From DASRDZ01 sp035569495 (GTDB lineage Bacteria > Chloroflexota > Dormibacteria > Aeolococcales > Aeolococcaceae), in the NCBI GenBank assembly GCA_035569495.1, contig DATMMX010000031.1:61500-125499 (forward strand): a stretch of 64,000 bases of DNA. The letters run 5' to 3'. The translations under genes were made by a program, and so were the position numbers. Positions 47,347 to 56,437 of the stretch are shown piece after piece (within the stretch, counting starts at the first letter, position 1; every line of letters starts with the position of its first letter). The notes beneath the pieces are model-generated. The model ran no database searches and was not told the DNA's origin. It worked only from the letters and a program-made list of their open reading frames with translations.

Positions 47347-48359
47347 ACCTGCTCGCCGTCGAGACCTCGTGCGACGAGACGGCCGCCGCGGTGCTGCGCG
47401 ACGGGCGCGAGCTGCTCTCCTCGGTGGTCGCGTCGCAGGTCGACATGCACGCGCGCTACGGCGGCGTCGTCCCCGAGCTGGCGGCGCGCGCACATCTCGA
47501 CGCCATCGCCCCCACCGTCGACGAGGCCTTGCTGGCCCTGGAGAATCGCTGGGACGGCGTCGACGCCATCGTGGTCACGCGCGGACCGGGGTTGATCGGG
47601 TCACTTCTGGTCGGAACTGCCTACGCGCAGAGCGCGGCGCTGATGCGCGGCCTGCCGGTCGTTGGTGTGTCGCACCTCGCGGGCCACGTCTACAGCGCCA
47701 TGCTCGCCGAGCCCGACCTGCAGCCGCCGTACCTGGCCCTGGTGGTGAGCGGCGGCCACACCGACTGCGTGCTGCTGCGCTCCCATGGTGACGCCGTGCG
47801 TCTCGCCGCCACGCGCGACGACGCGGTGGGGGAGGCGTTCGACAAGGTGGCGCGCATGCTCGGCCTGCCCTATCCGGGCGGCCCCGCCGTACAGCGCGCT
47901 GCGGAGGGTGGCGACCCGTCGCGCTTTCCGCTGCCGCGCACCCGCCTCGACGACTCGTTCTCCTTCTCGGGATTGAAGACCGCGGTGCGCTACGCGGTCC
48001 GCGACCTCGGACCCTCGCGCCTCGACTCGCGAGGCGTCCCCAGCGACCCCCAGGTGGTCGCCGACATCGCCGCCTCCTTCCAGCGCGCCGCCATCGACCA
48101 GCTGCTGACGGGCCTCGGGCGCGCCGTGGAGCGCAGCGGCGCCGACCGCATCGCCGTGGTCGGCGGGGTCGCCGCCAACGCGCCGCTGCGCGAGGCGGTG
48201 CGGGCGCGGTTCAGCGGCCTGCGCGTGGTCATCCCGCCCCTCCAGTACTGCACCGACAACGCCGCCATGATCGCGGTCGCCGGCTGGCACCGCCTCCAGG
48301 TCCACGGCCCCGACACCCCTGGTTTCGACGTCGACCCGGGGCTCGGCGAGTTCGCCTGA
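47343..48359 (+). CDS. tsaD: tRNA N6-adenosine threonylcarbamoyltransferase (CTG start)
   Basis: Transfers the threonylcarbamoyl group to A37 of tRNA. ASKHA fold with NLLAVETSCDETAAAVL at the start, PELAARAHL, metal-binding HLAGH (His111, His115), VVSGGHTDCVLL and VVGGVAANAPLR. 338 residues. No ATG, GTG or TTG lies in frame near the conserved start. The only suitable codon is CTG 47343, overlapping the rimI stop as CTGA, which gives the family-typical M-N-L-L-A-V-E-T-S-C. A CTG start with translational coupling is inferred. Confidence 0.92.
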   Translation: MNLLAVETSCDETAAAVLRDGRELLSSVVASQVDMHARYGGVVPELAARAHLDAIAPTVDEALLALENRWDGVDAIVVTRGPGLIGSLLVGTAYAQSAALMRGLPVVGVSHLAGHVYSAMLAEPDLQPPYLALVVSGGHTDCVLLRSHGDAVRLAATRDDAVGEAFDKVARMLGLPYPGGPAVQRAAEGGDPSRFPLPRTRLDDSFSFSGLKTAVRYAVRDLGPSRLDSRGVPSDPQVVADIAASFQRAAIDQLLTGLGRAVERSGADRIAVVGGVAANAPLREAVRARFSGLRVVIPPLQYCTDNAAMIAVAGWHRLQVHGPDTPGFDVDPGLGEFA

Positions 48360-48391
48360 ATCCACGTCCGCGTCCACCGATCTCAGCGCCG

Positions 48392-48410
48392 AAAAGTTAA
48401 GCTACCCTAA
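48392..48410. promoter_or_regulatory. DtxR/IdeR-like metal-regulator box
   Basis: A 19-bp site, AAAAGTTAAGCTACCCTAA, matches the DtxR/IdeR iron-box consensus TWAGGTTAGSCTAACCTWA at 15 of 19 positions by hand count. It is notably AT-rich for this genome and overlaps a -10-like TACCCT 50 nt before the ZIP-type transporter gene, so a metal-bound repressor could block it. Confidence 0.5.
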
Positions 48411-48459
48411 TTCCGCTCGTGGGCCAGCACCCACGGCGCCCGTTGGAGAGCCGACCACC

Positions 48460-49308
48460 ATGACCTTCGCCCAGACCGCCGGCCTGGGAGCACTCGCCGG
48501 CCTGACCATCTTCCTCGGCCTGCCCATCGCCCGGCTCGGCCGCCCCAAGCCCTCGCGGCTCGCCTTCCTCACCGCCGCCTCGGTCGGCGTGCTGATCTTC
48601 CTGCTCTACGACGTGGTCAAGAACGCCTCGGAGACGATCACCGGCGCCCTCGACCAGAGCCGCGGCACCGGCATCGGCTACGGCCTTCTGCTCGCCGCCG
48701 GCCTCGCCGCCGGCGCCCTGGGCCTGGTCGCCTTCGAGCCGGTGATGAAGCGCCGCCGCCCGCAGATGCCCGCCGGCCCGGGCGCGCTCGCCGCCACCAC
48801 TCTCGACCAGCCGCCCGCCGTCGCCACCGCCCTCCGCCGCCAGCCGCTCTCGGCCGCCGAGCGCGTCGCCGTGTTCATCGCCCTGGGCATCGGCCTGCAC
48901 AACTTCTCCGAGGGCCTGGCCATCGGCCAGTCCTCCGCCGGCGGCGCCTACCGCCTGTTCCTCGTCCTGGTGATCGGCTTCGGCCTGCACAACGTCACCG
49001 AGGGCTTCGGCATCACCGCGCCCCTGTTCGGGCAGCGCCCGACCTGGCGCTTGCTGGGCCTGCTCGGCCTGATCGGCGGCGGACCCACCTTCGCCGGCAC
49101 CCTGATCGGCTACCAGACCGGCGGTGGCCACCCCGCCATCTCCGTCCTCTTCCTCGCCCTGGCGGCGGGCGCCATCCTCTACGTCATCGGCGAGCTGCAG
49201 CACGCCGGTCGCAAGATCGGCGCCCACGACGTCGCCATGGTCGGCCTCCTCACCGGCTTCCTCGTCGCCTACGGCACCGACCTCGTCCTCCACGCCGCCG
49301 GCGCCTAG
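48460..49308 (+). CDS. ZIP family divalent metal transporter
   Basis: A 282-residue polytopic protein with about eight membrane helices. The two metal-binding helices carry HNFSEGLAIG (His147) and HNVTEGFGIT (His177), close to the HNxPEG motifs of ZIP transporters but with Ser/Thr in place of Pro. A cytoplasmic loop (~95-130) is Pro/Ala-rich and lacks the usual His cluster. The DtxR-like box upstream suggests import of Mn, Fe or Zn. Confidence 0.82.
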   Translation: MTFAQTAGLGALAGLTIFLGLPIARLGRPKPSRLAFLTAASVGVLIFLLYDVVKNASETITGALDQSRGTGIGYGLLLAAGLAAGALGLVAFEPVMKRRRPQMPAGPGALAATTLDQPPAVATALRRQPLSAAERVAVFIALGIGLHNFSEGLAIGQSSAGGAYRLFLVLVIGFGLHNVTEGFGITAPLFGQRPTWRLLGLLGLIGGGPTFAGTLIGYQTGGGHPAISVLFLALAAGAILYVIGELQHAGRKIGAHDVAMVGLLTGFLVAYGTDLVLHAAGA

Positions 49309-49349
49309 ACAGACGCTCGCCCCGCCCCCTCGCCGCGTCGGGCGCCCCG

Positions 49350-49530
49350 CCCCCCGCGGCGGGAGCCGCACCCTCCCCTTGCCTCCTGGCACTCGATCAA
49401 GCGCGGGCTCGCCCGGCCCCCGCGGCGGGAGCCGCACCCTCCCCTTGCCTCCTGGCACTCGATCAGCGCGGGCTCGCCCGGCCCCCGCGGCGGGGAGCCG
49501 CACCCTCCCCTTGCCTCCCTGGCACTCGAT
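49350..49530 (+). repeat. Tandem repeat, 65-66 bp period, about 2.7 copies
   Basis: Three units start with CCCGCGGCGGG (49352, 49418 and 49483, approximately) and contain GAGCCGCACCCTCCCCTTGCC then CCTGGCACTCGATC. The third unit runs into the groES promoter, where its GGCACTC forms the left arm of a CIRCE-like element. The array therefore looks like a duplication of the groE promoter's upstream half. Confidence 0.85.
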
Positions 49531-49545
49531 CCTCTAGAGTGTTAG
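49519..49545. promoter_or_regulatory. Second, weaker CIRCE-like element
   Basis: CTGGCACTC - 9 nt - GAGTGTTAG. It matches the HrcA site TTAGCACTC-N9-GAGTGCTAA with two changes in each arm. It overlaps the stronger CIRCE by four bases (TTAG). Confidence 0.5.
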
Positions 49546-49568
49546 CAGTCTCCACCCCCGAGTGCTAA
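49542..49568. promoter_or_regulatory. CIRCE element (HrcA operator)
   Basis: TTAGCAGTC (49542-49550), a 9-nt spacer and GAGTGCTAA (49560-49568): one mismatch to the consensus heat-shock operator. It lies 33 nt before groES, so HrcA repression of groESL is predicted. Confidence 0.9.
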
Positions 49569-49601
49569 GCCGATTTTTCCCGATCGGAGGAGGTCTTCTT
49601 C

Positions 49602-49910
49602 GTGGCCGTCAACCTGCGTCCTCTCGCTGACCGTGTCGTCATCAAGCCCCTCGAGCGCGAGGAGATGACCAAGAGCGGCATCGTCCTTCCCGACACCGCC
49701 AAGGAGAAGCCCCAGGAGGGCCTGGTCGAGGCGGTCGGCAACGGTCGCTTCAACGAGCAGACCGGCCAGCGTGTCGCCCTCGACGTCAAGGTCGGCGATC
49801 GCGTGATCTACGCGAAGTACGCCGGCAGTGAGGTCAAGGTCGACGAGGACGAGTACCTGATCCTGTCGGAGAAGGACATTCTCGCCGTCGTCGCCAACGG
49901 CAAGAGCTGA
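49602..49910 (+). CDS. groES: Co-chaperonin GroES
   Basis: The lid of the GroEL folding chamber. It starts AVNLRPLADRVVIKPLEREEMTKSGIVLPDTAKEKPQEG, with the mobile loop in this segment, and ends with YLILSEKDILAVV. 102 residues. GTG start with a strong GGAGGAGG ~10 nt upstream. Heat-shock control through the CIRCE elements is expected. Confidence 0.97.
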   Translation: MAVNLRPLADRVVIKPLEREEMTKSGIVLPDTAKEKPQEGLVEAVGNGRFNEQTGQRVALDVKVGDRVIYAKYAGSEVKVDEDEYLILSEKDILAVVANGKS

Positions 49911-49926
49911 GCAGACCCGATCCCGC

Positions 49927-51576
<1,650 letters not shown>

Positions 51577-51585
51577 CTAGGCGCC

Positions 51586-51601
51586 CGGTCTGTCAAGACC
51601 G
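51586..51601 (+). terminator. Small hairpin after groEL
   Basis: CGGTCT - GTCA - AGACCG, a perfect 6-bp stem 10 nt after the groEL stop, without a T-run. It could stabilise the 3' end or act as a weak terminator. Confidence 0.35.
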
Positions 51602-51705
51602 AGGGATCGACCGGAATGTCGGAGTGCGTGCGCGGGCGCTCTGATAGCCTTGACGCAATTGCGGGGACCACGTTGGTCGCGCGTGCGGGGTGATGCGGAG
51701 GGGCG

Positions 51706-53283
51706 GTGATCAGCGAGCAGACCGGGGGATTGGGCGCGGCGCTGGCCGGCGATCCGCAGCGCGTCATCGACGCACTGGCGGGCGTGCTCGACACCCTGCC
51801 CATCTCGGTCATCGTCGTCGAGGGCCGTGCACCGTTCCGGGTGCTGTACCAGAACCCGCGCAGCGCCGCGGTGGTCCCCGAGGAGCGGCGTCCCGCGCTG
51901 GGCAAGCCGTGGCAGGAGCTGTGGGAGGGGGTCAGTGAGGCGGGCGTCCCCGCCCTGCTCGGCGAGGTGGCCGCCAGCGGCGTCTCCCGCCACCTCTCGG
52001 GCTGGGAGTTCGTCCACGGCGCGAGCGGCGACGGTGCGCGGCGGGTCACGGTGTGGGACTGGATGGTCAGCCCCATCGCCGGCGTGACCGCCGGCCATCC
52101 CGGGTACCTGCTGATCACTGCGCTCGACCGCACCGAGCACCGCCTCGCCGAGGAGCGCGAACAGGCCCGCCGCCTCGCCGAGCAGCAGCGCTTCGACGAG
52201 CTGGCCCTGGTCCGCCAGGTGGCCCAGGCGCTCAGCGCCACCCTCGACGAGCAGCAGGCGGCGATGCACGTGGTGCAGATCGCGGCCACCATCGTCACCG
52301 CGCCGGGCGCTCCGCCGCGCCGCTCCTCGCTGCTCCGCCTCGATGGTGACCGGCTGGTCAGGATCGCCGAGTACGACCGCGACGGCCCGCGCCTCGGCCA
52401 GACCACCTACACCCTGGCCGACCATCCCCAGCTCGCCGAGGTGGCGGCCGGCGAGCAGCCGGTCACCGGCAGCTTCGACGGCGACCTCGACGTTCCCGAG
52501 GCCACTCGCGAACGGGTTCGCGACGGCGGACTGCGCAGCTACGCGCTGGCGCCGGTGCACATCGGCGAGGCCATCTTCGGCGTCATCACCATCGGCGCCC
52601 GCGACGGCTTCGACGAGGCCCAGATGCAGCGGCTCACCGCCGTCGCCCACATCTCCGGCCTGGCCCTGGGCAACGCCATGCGCCATACGCTGGCTCGCGA
52701 CCACGCCGAGCGGATCGCCGCGCTGGAGCGGGCCAAGTCCGACTTCCTCAACCTCGCCTCGCACGAGTTGCGCGGACCGCTCACCGTGGTGCGCGGCTAC
52801 ATGTCGATGCTCTCCGATGGCAGCCTCGGCGAGCTGAGCAGGCGCACCGCCGATGTGCTGCCCACGGTGATGGAGCGGCTGGAGGCGATGAACCGCATCG
52901 TCGACCAGATCATCGACACCGCCCGGCTGGCCGACCACGAGTCGGCGCCACTGCGCCTGCAGGCGGTGGACCTGCGCGATGCGGTCGGGGCTGCCGTGGG
53001 CGAGGTGGCGGTTCGCTGCGCCGCCGACGACGAGCGCCGCGTGGCCCTGGTGTCGGTGCGCGACGGCGGCCTGGGCATTGCTGCGGACGACCTGCCGCGC
53101 ATCTTCACCCGCTTCGGCCGCATCGTCACACCGGAGAACTCGGCGATCGCCGGCACCGGGCTGGGGCTGTACCTGGCGCGCGACACCGTGCGTCGCCACC
53201 GGGGCGACATCGCCGTCGACTCGCGGCTCGGCGAGGGGAGCACCTTCACCATCACCCTGCCCCTGCTCGACGCGGGCGGCTGA
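51706..53283 (+). CDS. Sensor histidine kinase with PAS and GAF domains, N-box missing
   Basis: A 525-residue cytoplasmic sensor with no membrane helices. PAS-like domain (~10-150), linker coiled coil, GAF domain (~165-325) and HisKA domain with phospho-acceptor His353 (NLASHELRGPL). The ATPase domain has the G1 box DGGLGI (Asp453), F box and G2 box GTGLGLYL. The N-box segment is absent: DLRDAVGAAV runs directly into GEVAVR. His to G1-Asp is 100 residues, against about 130-150 usually. An in-frame deletion of ~35-50 residues is inferred, so ATP binding is doubtful. GTG start with GGAGGGG upstream. No response regulator nearby. Confidence 0.82.
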   Translation: MISEQTGGLGAALAGDPQRVIDALAGVLDTLPISVIVVEGRAPFRVLYQNPRSAAVVPEERRPALGKPWQELWEGVSEAGVPALLGEVAASGVSRHLSGWEFVHGASGDGARRVTVWDWMVSPIAGVTAGHPGYLLITALDRTEHRLAEEREQARRLAEQQRFDELALVRQVAQALSATLDEQQAAMHVVQIAATIVTAPGAPPRRSSLLRLDGDRLVRIAEYDRDGPRLGQTTYTLADHPQLAEVAAGEQPVTGSFDGDLDVPEATRERVRDGGLRSYALAPVHIGEAIFGVITIGARDGFDEAQMQRLTAVAHISGLALGNAMRHTLARDHAERIAALERAKSDFLNLASHELRGPLTVVRGYMSMLSDGSLGELSRRTADVLPTVMERLEAMNRIVDQIIDTARLADHESAPLRLQAVDLRDAVGAAVGEVAVRCAADDERRVALVSVRDGGLGIAADDLPRIFTRFGRIVTPENSAIAGTGLGLYLARDTVRRHRGDIAVDSRLGEGSTFTITLPLLDAGG

Positions 53284-53286
53284 CTG

Positions 53287-53292
53287 GTACCG
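53287..53292 (+). promoter_or_regulatory. -10 box (TACCGT) for the nitrilase gene
   Basis: TACCGT ends 8 nt before the ATG at 53301, with CTCGAC 16 bp upstream as a possible -35. It overlaps the end of the kinase gene. Confidence 0.4.
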
Positions 53293-53300
53293 TGGCCTCC

Positions 53301-54227
53301 ATGAGCGAGGCATCCCCGGGCCGTTCGGCGCGCGTCGCCGTGGCCCAGTACGAGCCGCACGTCGGCGACCTCGACGGCAACCGCGAGCAGGCGGTGCTCT
53401 GGGCGCGCCGCGCCGCCGCGGAGGGCGCCGACCTGGTGGTCCTGCCCGAGCTGGCGTCGAGCGGGTACACCTTCGAGTCCGAGGCCGAGGCGCAGGCGAT
53501 GGCGGAGGATCCCGACGAGGGACCGACGGTCGCGGCGCTGCTCTCGGTCAGCCGGGACACGGGGGTGCACATCGTCTGCGGCCTCGACGAGCGCGACGGC
53601 GACTGCCGCCACAACAGCGCGGTGCTGCTCGGCCCTTCGGGACGCCTCGCCACCTACCGCAAGCTGCACCTCTTCTATGACGAGCAGACGTGGTTCGTGC
53701 CCGGCACCTCGCTGCCGGTGGTCGAGCTCCCCTTCGGCCGCGTCGGCATGATCATCTGCTACGACCTGTGGTTCCCGGAGCCGGTGCGCGCCCTGGCCCT
53801 GGCCGGCGCCGACATCGTCGCCGTGCCCACCAACTGGGTGGCGTCGTTCAAGCGCACCGTGTACGACGACCGCGGCTACTGCCAGGGTGACTACGTGGCC
53901 ATGGCCACGGCGGCGCAGAACGGAGTGGTGATGGCCTGCGCCGACCGCATCGGGAGCGAGCGCGGCCTGACCTTCCTTGGCGCGTCGATCATCGTCGGCG
54001 CCGACGGCTGGCCGGTGGCCGGTCCGGCGCCCGCGGACGCCGAGGCGCTGCTGGTCGCGGACGTGGCCGTCGGCGGCGCCGCGGCGGCACGGCAGCGCAC
54101 GCCGCGCAACCACCTGCTCGGCGACCGGCGTCCCGACGCCTACACTGTCGAGCCCGTGTCCCCTCACACGGCCCCTGCGACCACCCCCCGCGGCGCCGAG
54201 CGCGTCGCGTCCCAGCCGACCCTCTGA
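53301..54227 (+). CDS. Carbon-nitrogen hydrolase (nitrilase superfamily)
   Basis: A cytoplasmic amidase-type enzyme that splits C-N bonds, usually in amides or carbamoyl compounds. The Glu-Lys-Cys triad is intact: Glu50 (VLPELAS), Lys121 (TYRKLHLF) and Cys153 (MIICYDLWFPE). 308 residues from ATG 53301; a GTG at 53292 would add three. The substrate is not predictable. Its stop overlaps the proposed CTG start of pcrA. Confidence 0.88.
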   Translation: MSEASPGRSARVAVAQYEPHVGDLDGNREQAVLWARRAAAEGADLVVLPELASSGYTFESEAEAQAMAEDPDEGPTVAALLSVSRDTGVHIVCGLDERDGDCRHNSAVLLGPSGRLATYRKLHLFYDEQTWFVPGTSLPVVELPFGRVGMIICYDLWFPEPVRALALAGADIVAVPTNWVASFKRTVYDDRGYCQGDYVAMATAAQNGVVMACADRIGSERGLTFLGASIIVGADGWPVAGPAPADAEALLVADVAVGGAAAARQRTPRNHLLGDRRPDAYTVEPVSPHTAPATTPRGAERVASQPTL

Positions 54228-56437
54228 CCACGCTCGGAACCACCGACCTGCTCTCCGGCCTCAACCAGGCGCAGCGCCGCGCCGTCGAGGCGCCCGATGG
54301 ACCACTGCTCATCTTCGCCGGCGCCGGCAGCGGCAAGACGCGTGTGCTCACCCACCGCATCGCCCACATCATCGCCACCGAGCGGGCGCGGCCCGAGGAG
54401 ATCCTCGCAGTCACCTTCACCAACAAGGCGGCGCGGGAGATGCGCGAGCGCATCGAGGTGCTGCTCGGCGGTCGCGCCACCGGGATGTGGCTGGGCACCT
54501 TCCATTCCATCGGCGCGCGCATCCTTCGCCGCGACGGCATCGCCATCGGCATCCCGCGCGAGTTCAGCATCTACGACGAGGCCGACCGGGTCGCCGCCAT
54601 GCGCCGCGCCATGCAGGCCGCGGGCGTCGACGACAAGCGCTTCCCGCCGGCGCAGGTGGCCCACCAGGTCTCGGCGGCGAAGAACGAGCTGCAGTCGGCC
54701 GACGAGTACGCGGCCACCGCGGGCGCGTACTACGGGGCGCGCATCGCCGAGGCGTTCCGCGCCTACGAGCGGGAGCTGCAGTCCGCCGGCGCGCTGGACT
54801 TCGACGACCTGCTGGTGCGCGTCGTCGAGCTCTTCGAGGACGTTCCCGAGGTGGCCGCCAAGTACCAGCACAAGTTCCGCCACATCTTCGTCGACGAGTA
54901 CCAGGACACCAACAAGGCGCAGTACCGCCTGGTGCAGATCCTCGGCGCGGTGCACGACAACGTCACCGTGGTCGGCGACGACGACCAGTCGATCTACGGC
55001 TGGCGCGGCGCCGACGTGCGCAACATCCTCAGCTTCCAGCGCGACCATCCCAACGCCACGGTGGTGACCCTCGACCAGAACTACCGGTCGACGCAGACCA
55101 TCCTCGACGCCGCCCACTCGGTGATCCGTCACAACACCGAGCGCGCCGCCAAGCAGCTGTGGACCGAACGTCTCGGCGGCGAGAAGGTGCGCATCATCTC
55201 CGTGTACGACGAGACCGAGGAGGCCGTCGCGGTCACCTCGGAGATCGAGCGGCTGGTGCAGACCGAGGAGATGTCGTACACGGACATGGCCGTGCTGTAC
55301 CGCACCAACGCGCAGTCGCGCGCGCTGGAGGATGTGCTGCTGCGTCGCGGCATCCCGTACCAGCTCATCGGCGGTCCGCGCTTCTACGAGCGCCGCGAGA
55401 TCAAGGACGTGCTCGCCTACCTTCGGCTGATCGCCAACCCGCGCGACGCGGTGTCCTTCGCGCGCATCGTCAACGTGCCGCGGCGCAAGATCGGCGACCG
55501 CACCGTGCAGGAGCTGGAACGCCTCGCCCGGCGCCACAACGTCCCGCCCTTCGAGGCGGTGGCCCGGCTCGACGAGAGCGAGGAGTTCGGACCGGCTGCG
55601 GTGTCCGCGCTGGAGAGCTTTCGCAAGCTGGTCGAGGGGCTGCGCGGCGACGCCCAGCAGCTCTCGCTGCCGGAGCTGGTCGACCGCCTCCTGGTCGAGA
55701 GCGGCTACAAGCTGATGCTCCAGGACGGCACGCCGGAGAACGAGGAGCGCTGGCGCAACGTCACCGAGCTGGTCGGCCTCGCCGGCGAGTACGCCGACGC
55801 GCCGCCACCGGAGGGACTGCAGGCGTTCCTCGAGAACGTCGCCTTGGTCAGCGACGTCGATTCGCTCGACCCGACCAAGGCGGGGGTGACGCTGATCACC
55901 CTGCACCAGGTCAAGGGCCTGGAGTTCCCCGTCGTCTTCATCGCCGGGATGGAGGAGGGGCTGATGCCTCACCTGCGGGCCATGGAGGAGGGCGAGGCGG
56001 GCCTCGCCGAGGAGCGCCGCCTCGCCTACGTCGGCATCACCCGGGCGCGGCAGCGGCTCTACCTGCTGCACGCCTTTCGTCGCCACGTCCACGGCACCCC
56101 GCAGCTCGCCGAAGCCTCGCGCTTCCTGCGCGACCTCCCCCCCGAGCTGGTGGAGATCCCGGTGCGCCCCGGCGGTCCGCCGCCCGGCGACCCGCGCGCG
56201 CCGGGGGCGGTGCACCGCGCCATCCACGCCCACGCGGTGCGTCCCAACCCGGTGGAGGTGCTGCCCCAGCAGTACGACCAGGGGATGCGGGTGCGCCACC
56301 GCAAGTTCGGCCTGGGCACCGTGCTCAAGAGCATCATGACCCGCTCCGGCGAGGAGGTCACCATCAAGTTCGACGAGGCGGGGCTGAAGATCTTCGCCGT
56401 GGCCGACGCCGGCCCGGCGCTGTCGCGCGCCCAGTGA
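54224..56437 (+). CDS. pcrA: ATP-dependent DNA helicase PcrA/UvrD (CTG start)
   Basis: A superfamily 1 3'-5' helicase for repair and replication. Walker A is AGAGSGKT (residues 32-39), then TFTNKAAREM, the DEYQDTN box, DDQSIYGWRGAD, a late VKGLEFPVVFIAGMEEGLMP and YVGITRARQRLYL. The end (GMRVRHRKFGLGTVL) is the RNA polymerase-binding Tudor-like domain. No ATG, GTG or TTG precedes Walker A in frame; the first GTG (54344) lies after it. The best start is CTG 54224, overlapping the nitrilase stop as CTGA, giving 737 residues, a normal length. Its stop overlaps ligA (GTGA). Confidence 0.92.
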   Translation: MTTLGTTDLLSGLNQAQRRAVEAPDGPLLIFAGAGSGKTRVLTHRIAHIIATERARPEEILAVTFTNKAAREMRERIEVLLGGRATGMWLGTFHSIGARILRRDGIAIGIPREFSIYDEADRVAAMRRAMQAAGVDDKRFPPAQVAHQVSAAKNELQSADEYAATAGAYYGARIAEAFRAYERELQSAGALDFDDLLVRVVELFEDVPEVAAKYQHKFRHIFVDEYQDTNKAQYRLVQILGAVHDNVTVVGDDDQSIYGWRGADVRNILSFQRDHPNATVVTLDQNYRSTQTILDAAHSVIRHNTERAAKQLWTERLGGEKVRIISVYDETEEAVAVTSEIERLVQTEEMSYTDMAVLYRTNAQSRALEDVLLRRGIPYQLIGGPRFYERREIKDVLAYLRLIANPRDAVSFARIVNVPRRKIGDRTVQELERLARRHNVPPFEAVARLDESEEFGPAAVSALESFRKLVEGLRGDAQQLSLPELVDRLLVESGYKLMLQDGTPENEERWRNVTELVGLAGEYADAPPPEGLQAFLENVALVSDVDSLDPTKAGVTLITLHQVKGLEFPVVFIAGMEEGLMPHLRAMEEGEAGLAEERRLAYVGITRARQRLYLLHAFRRHVHGTPQLAEASRFLRDLPPELVEIPVRPGGPPPGDPRAPGAVHRAIHAHAVRPNPVEVLPQQYDQGMRVRHRKFGLGTVLKSIMTRSGEEVTIKFDEAGLKIFAVADAGPALSRAQ

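Noticed and set aside
49350..49530. Regular repeats that could suggest a CRISPR array
   Set aside because: Units are directly joined copies of 65-66 bp without unique spacers, and there are no cas genes.
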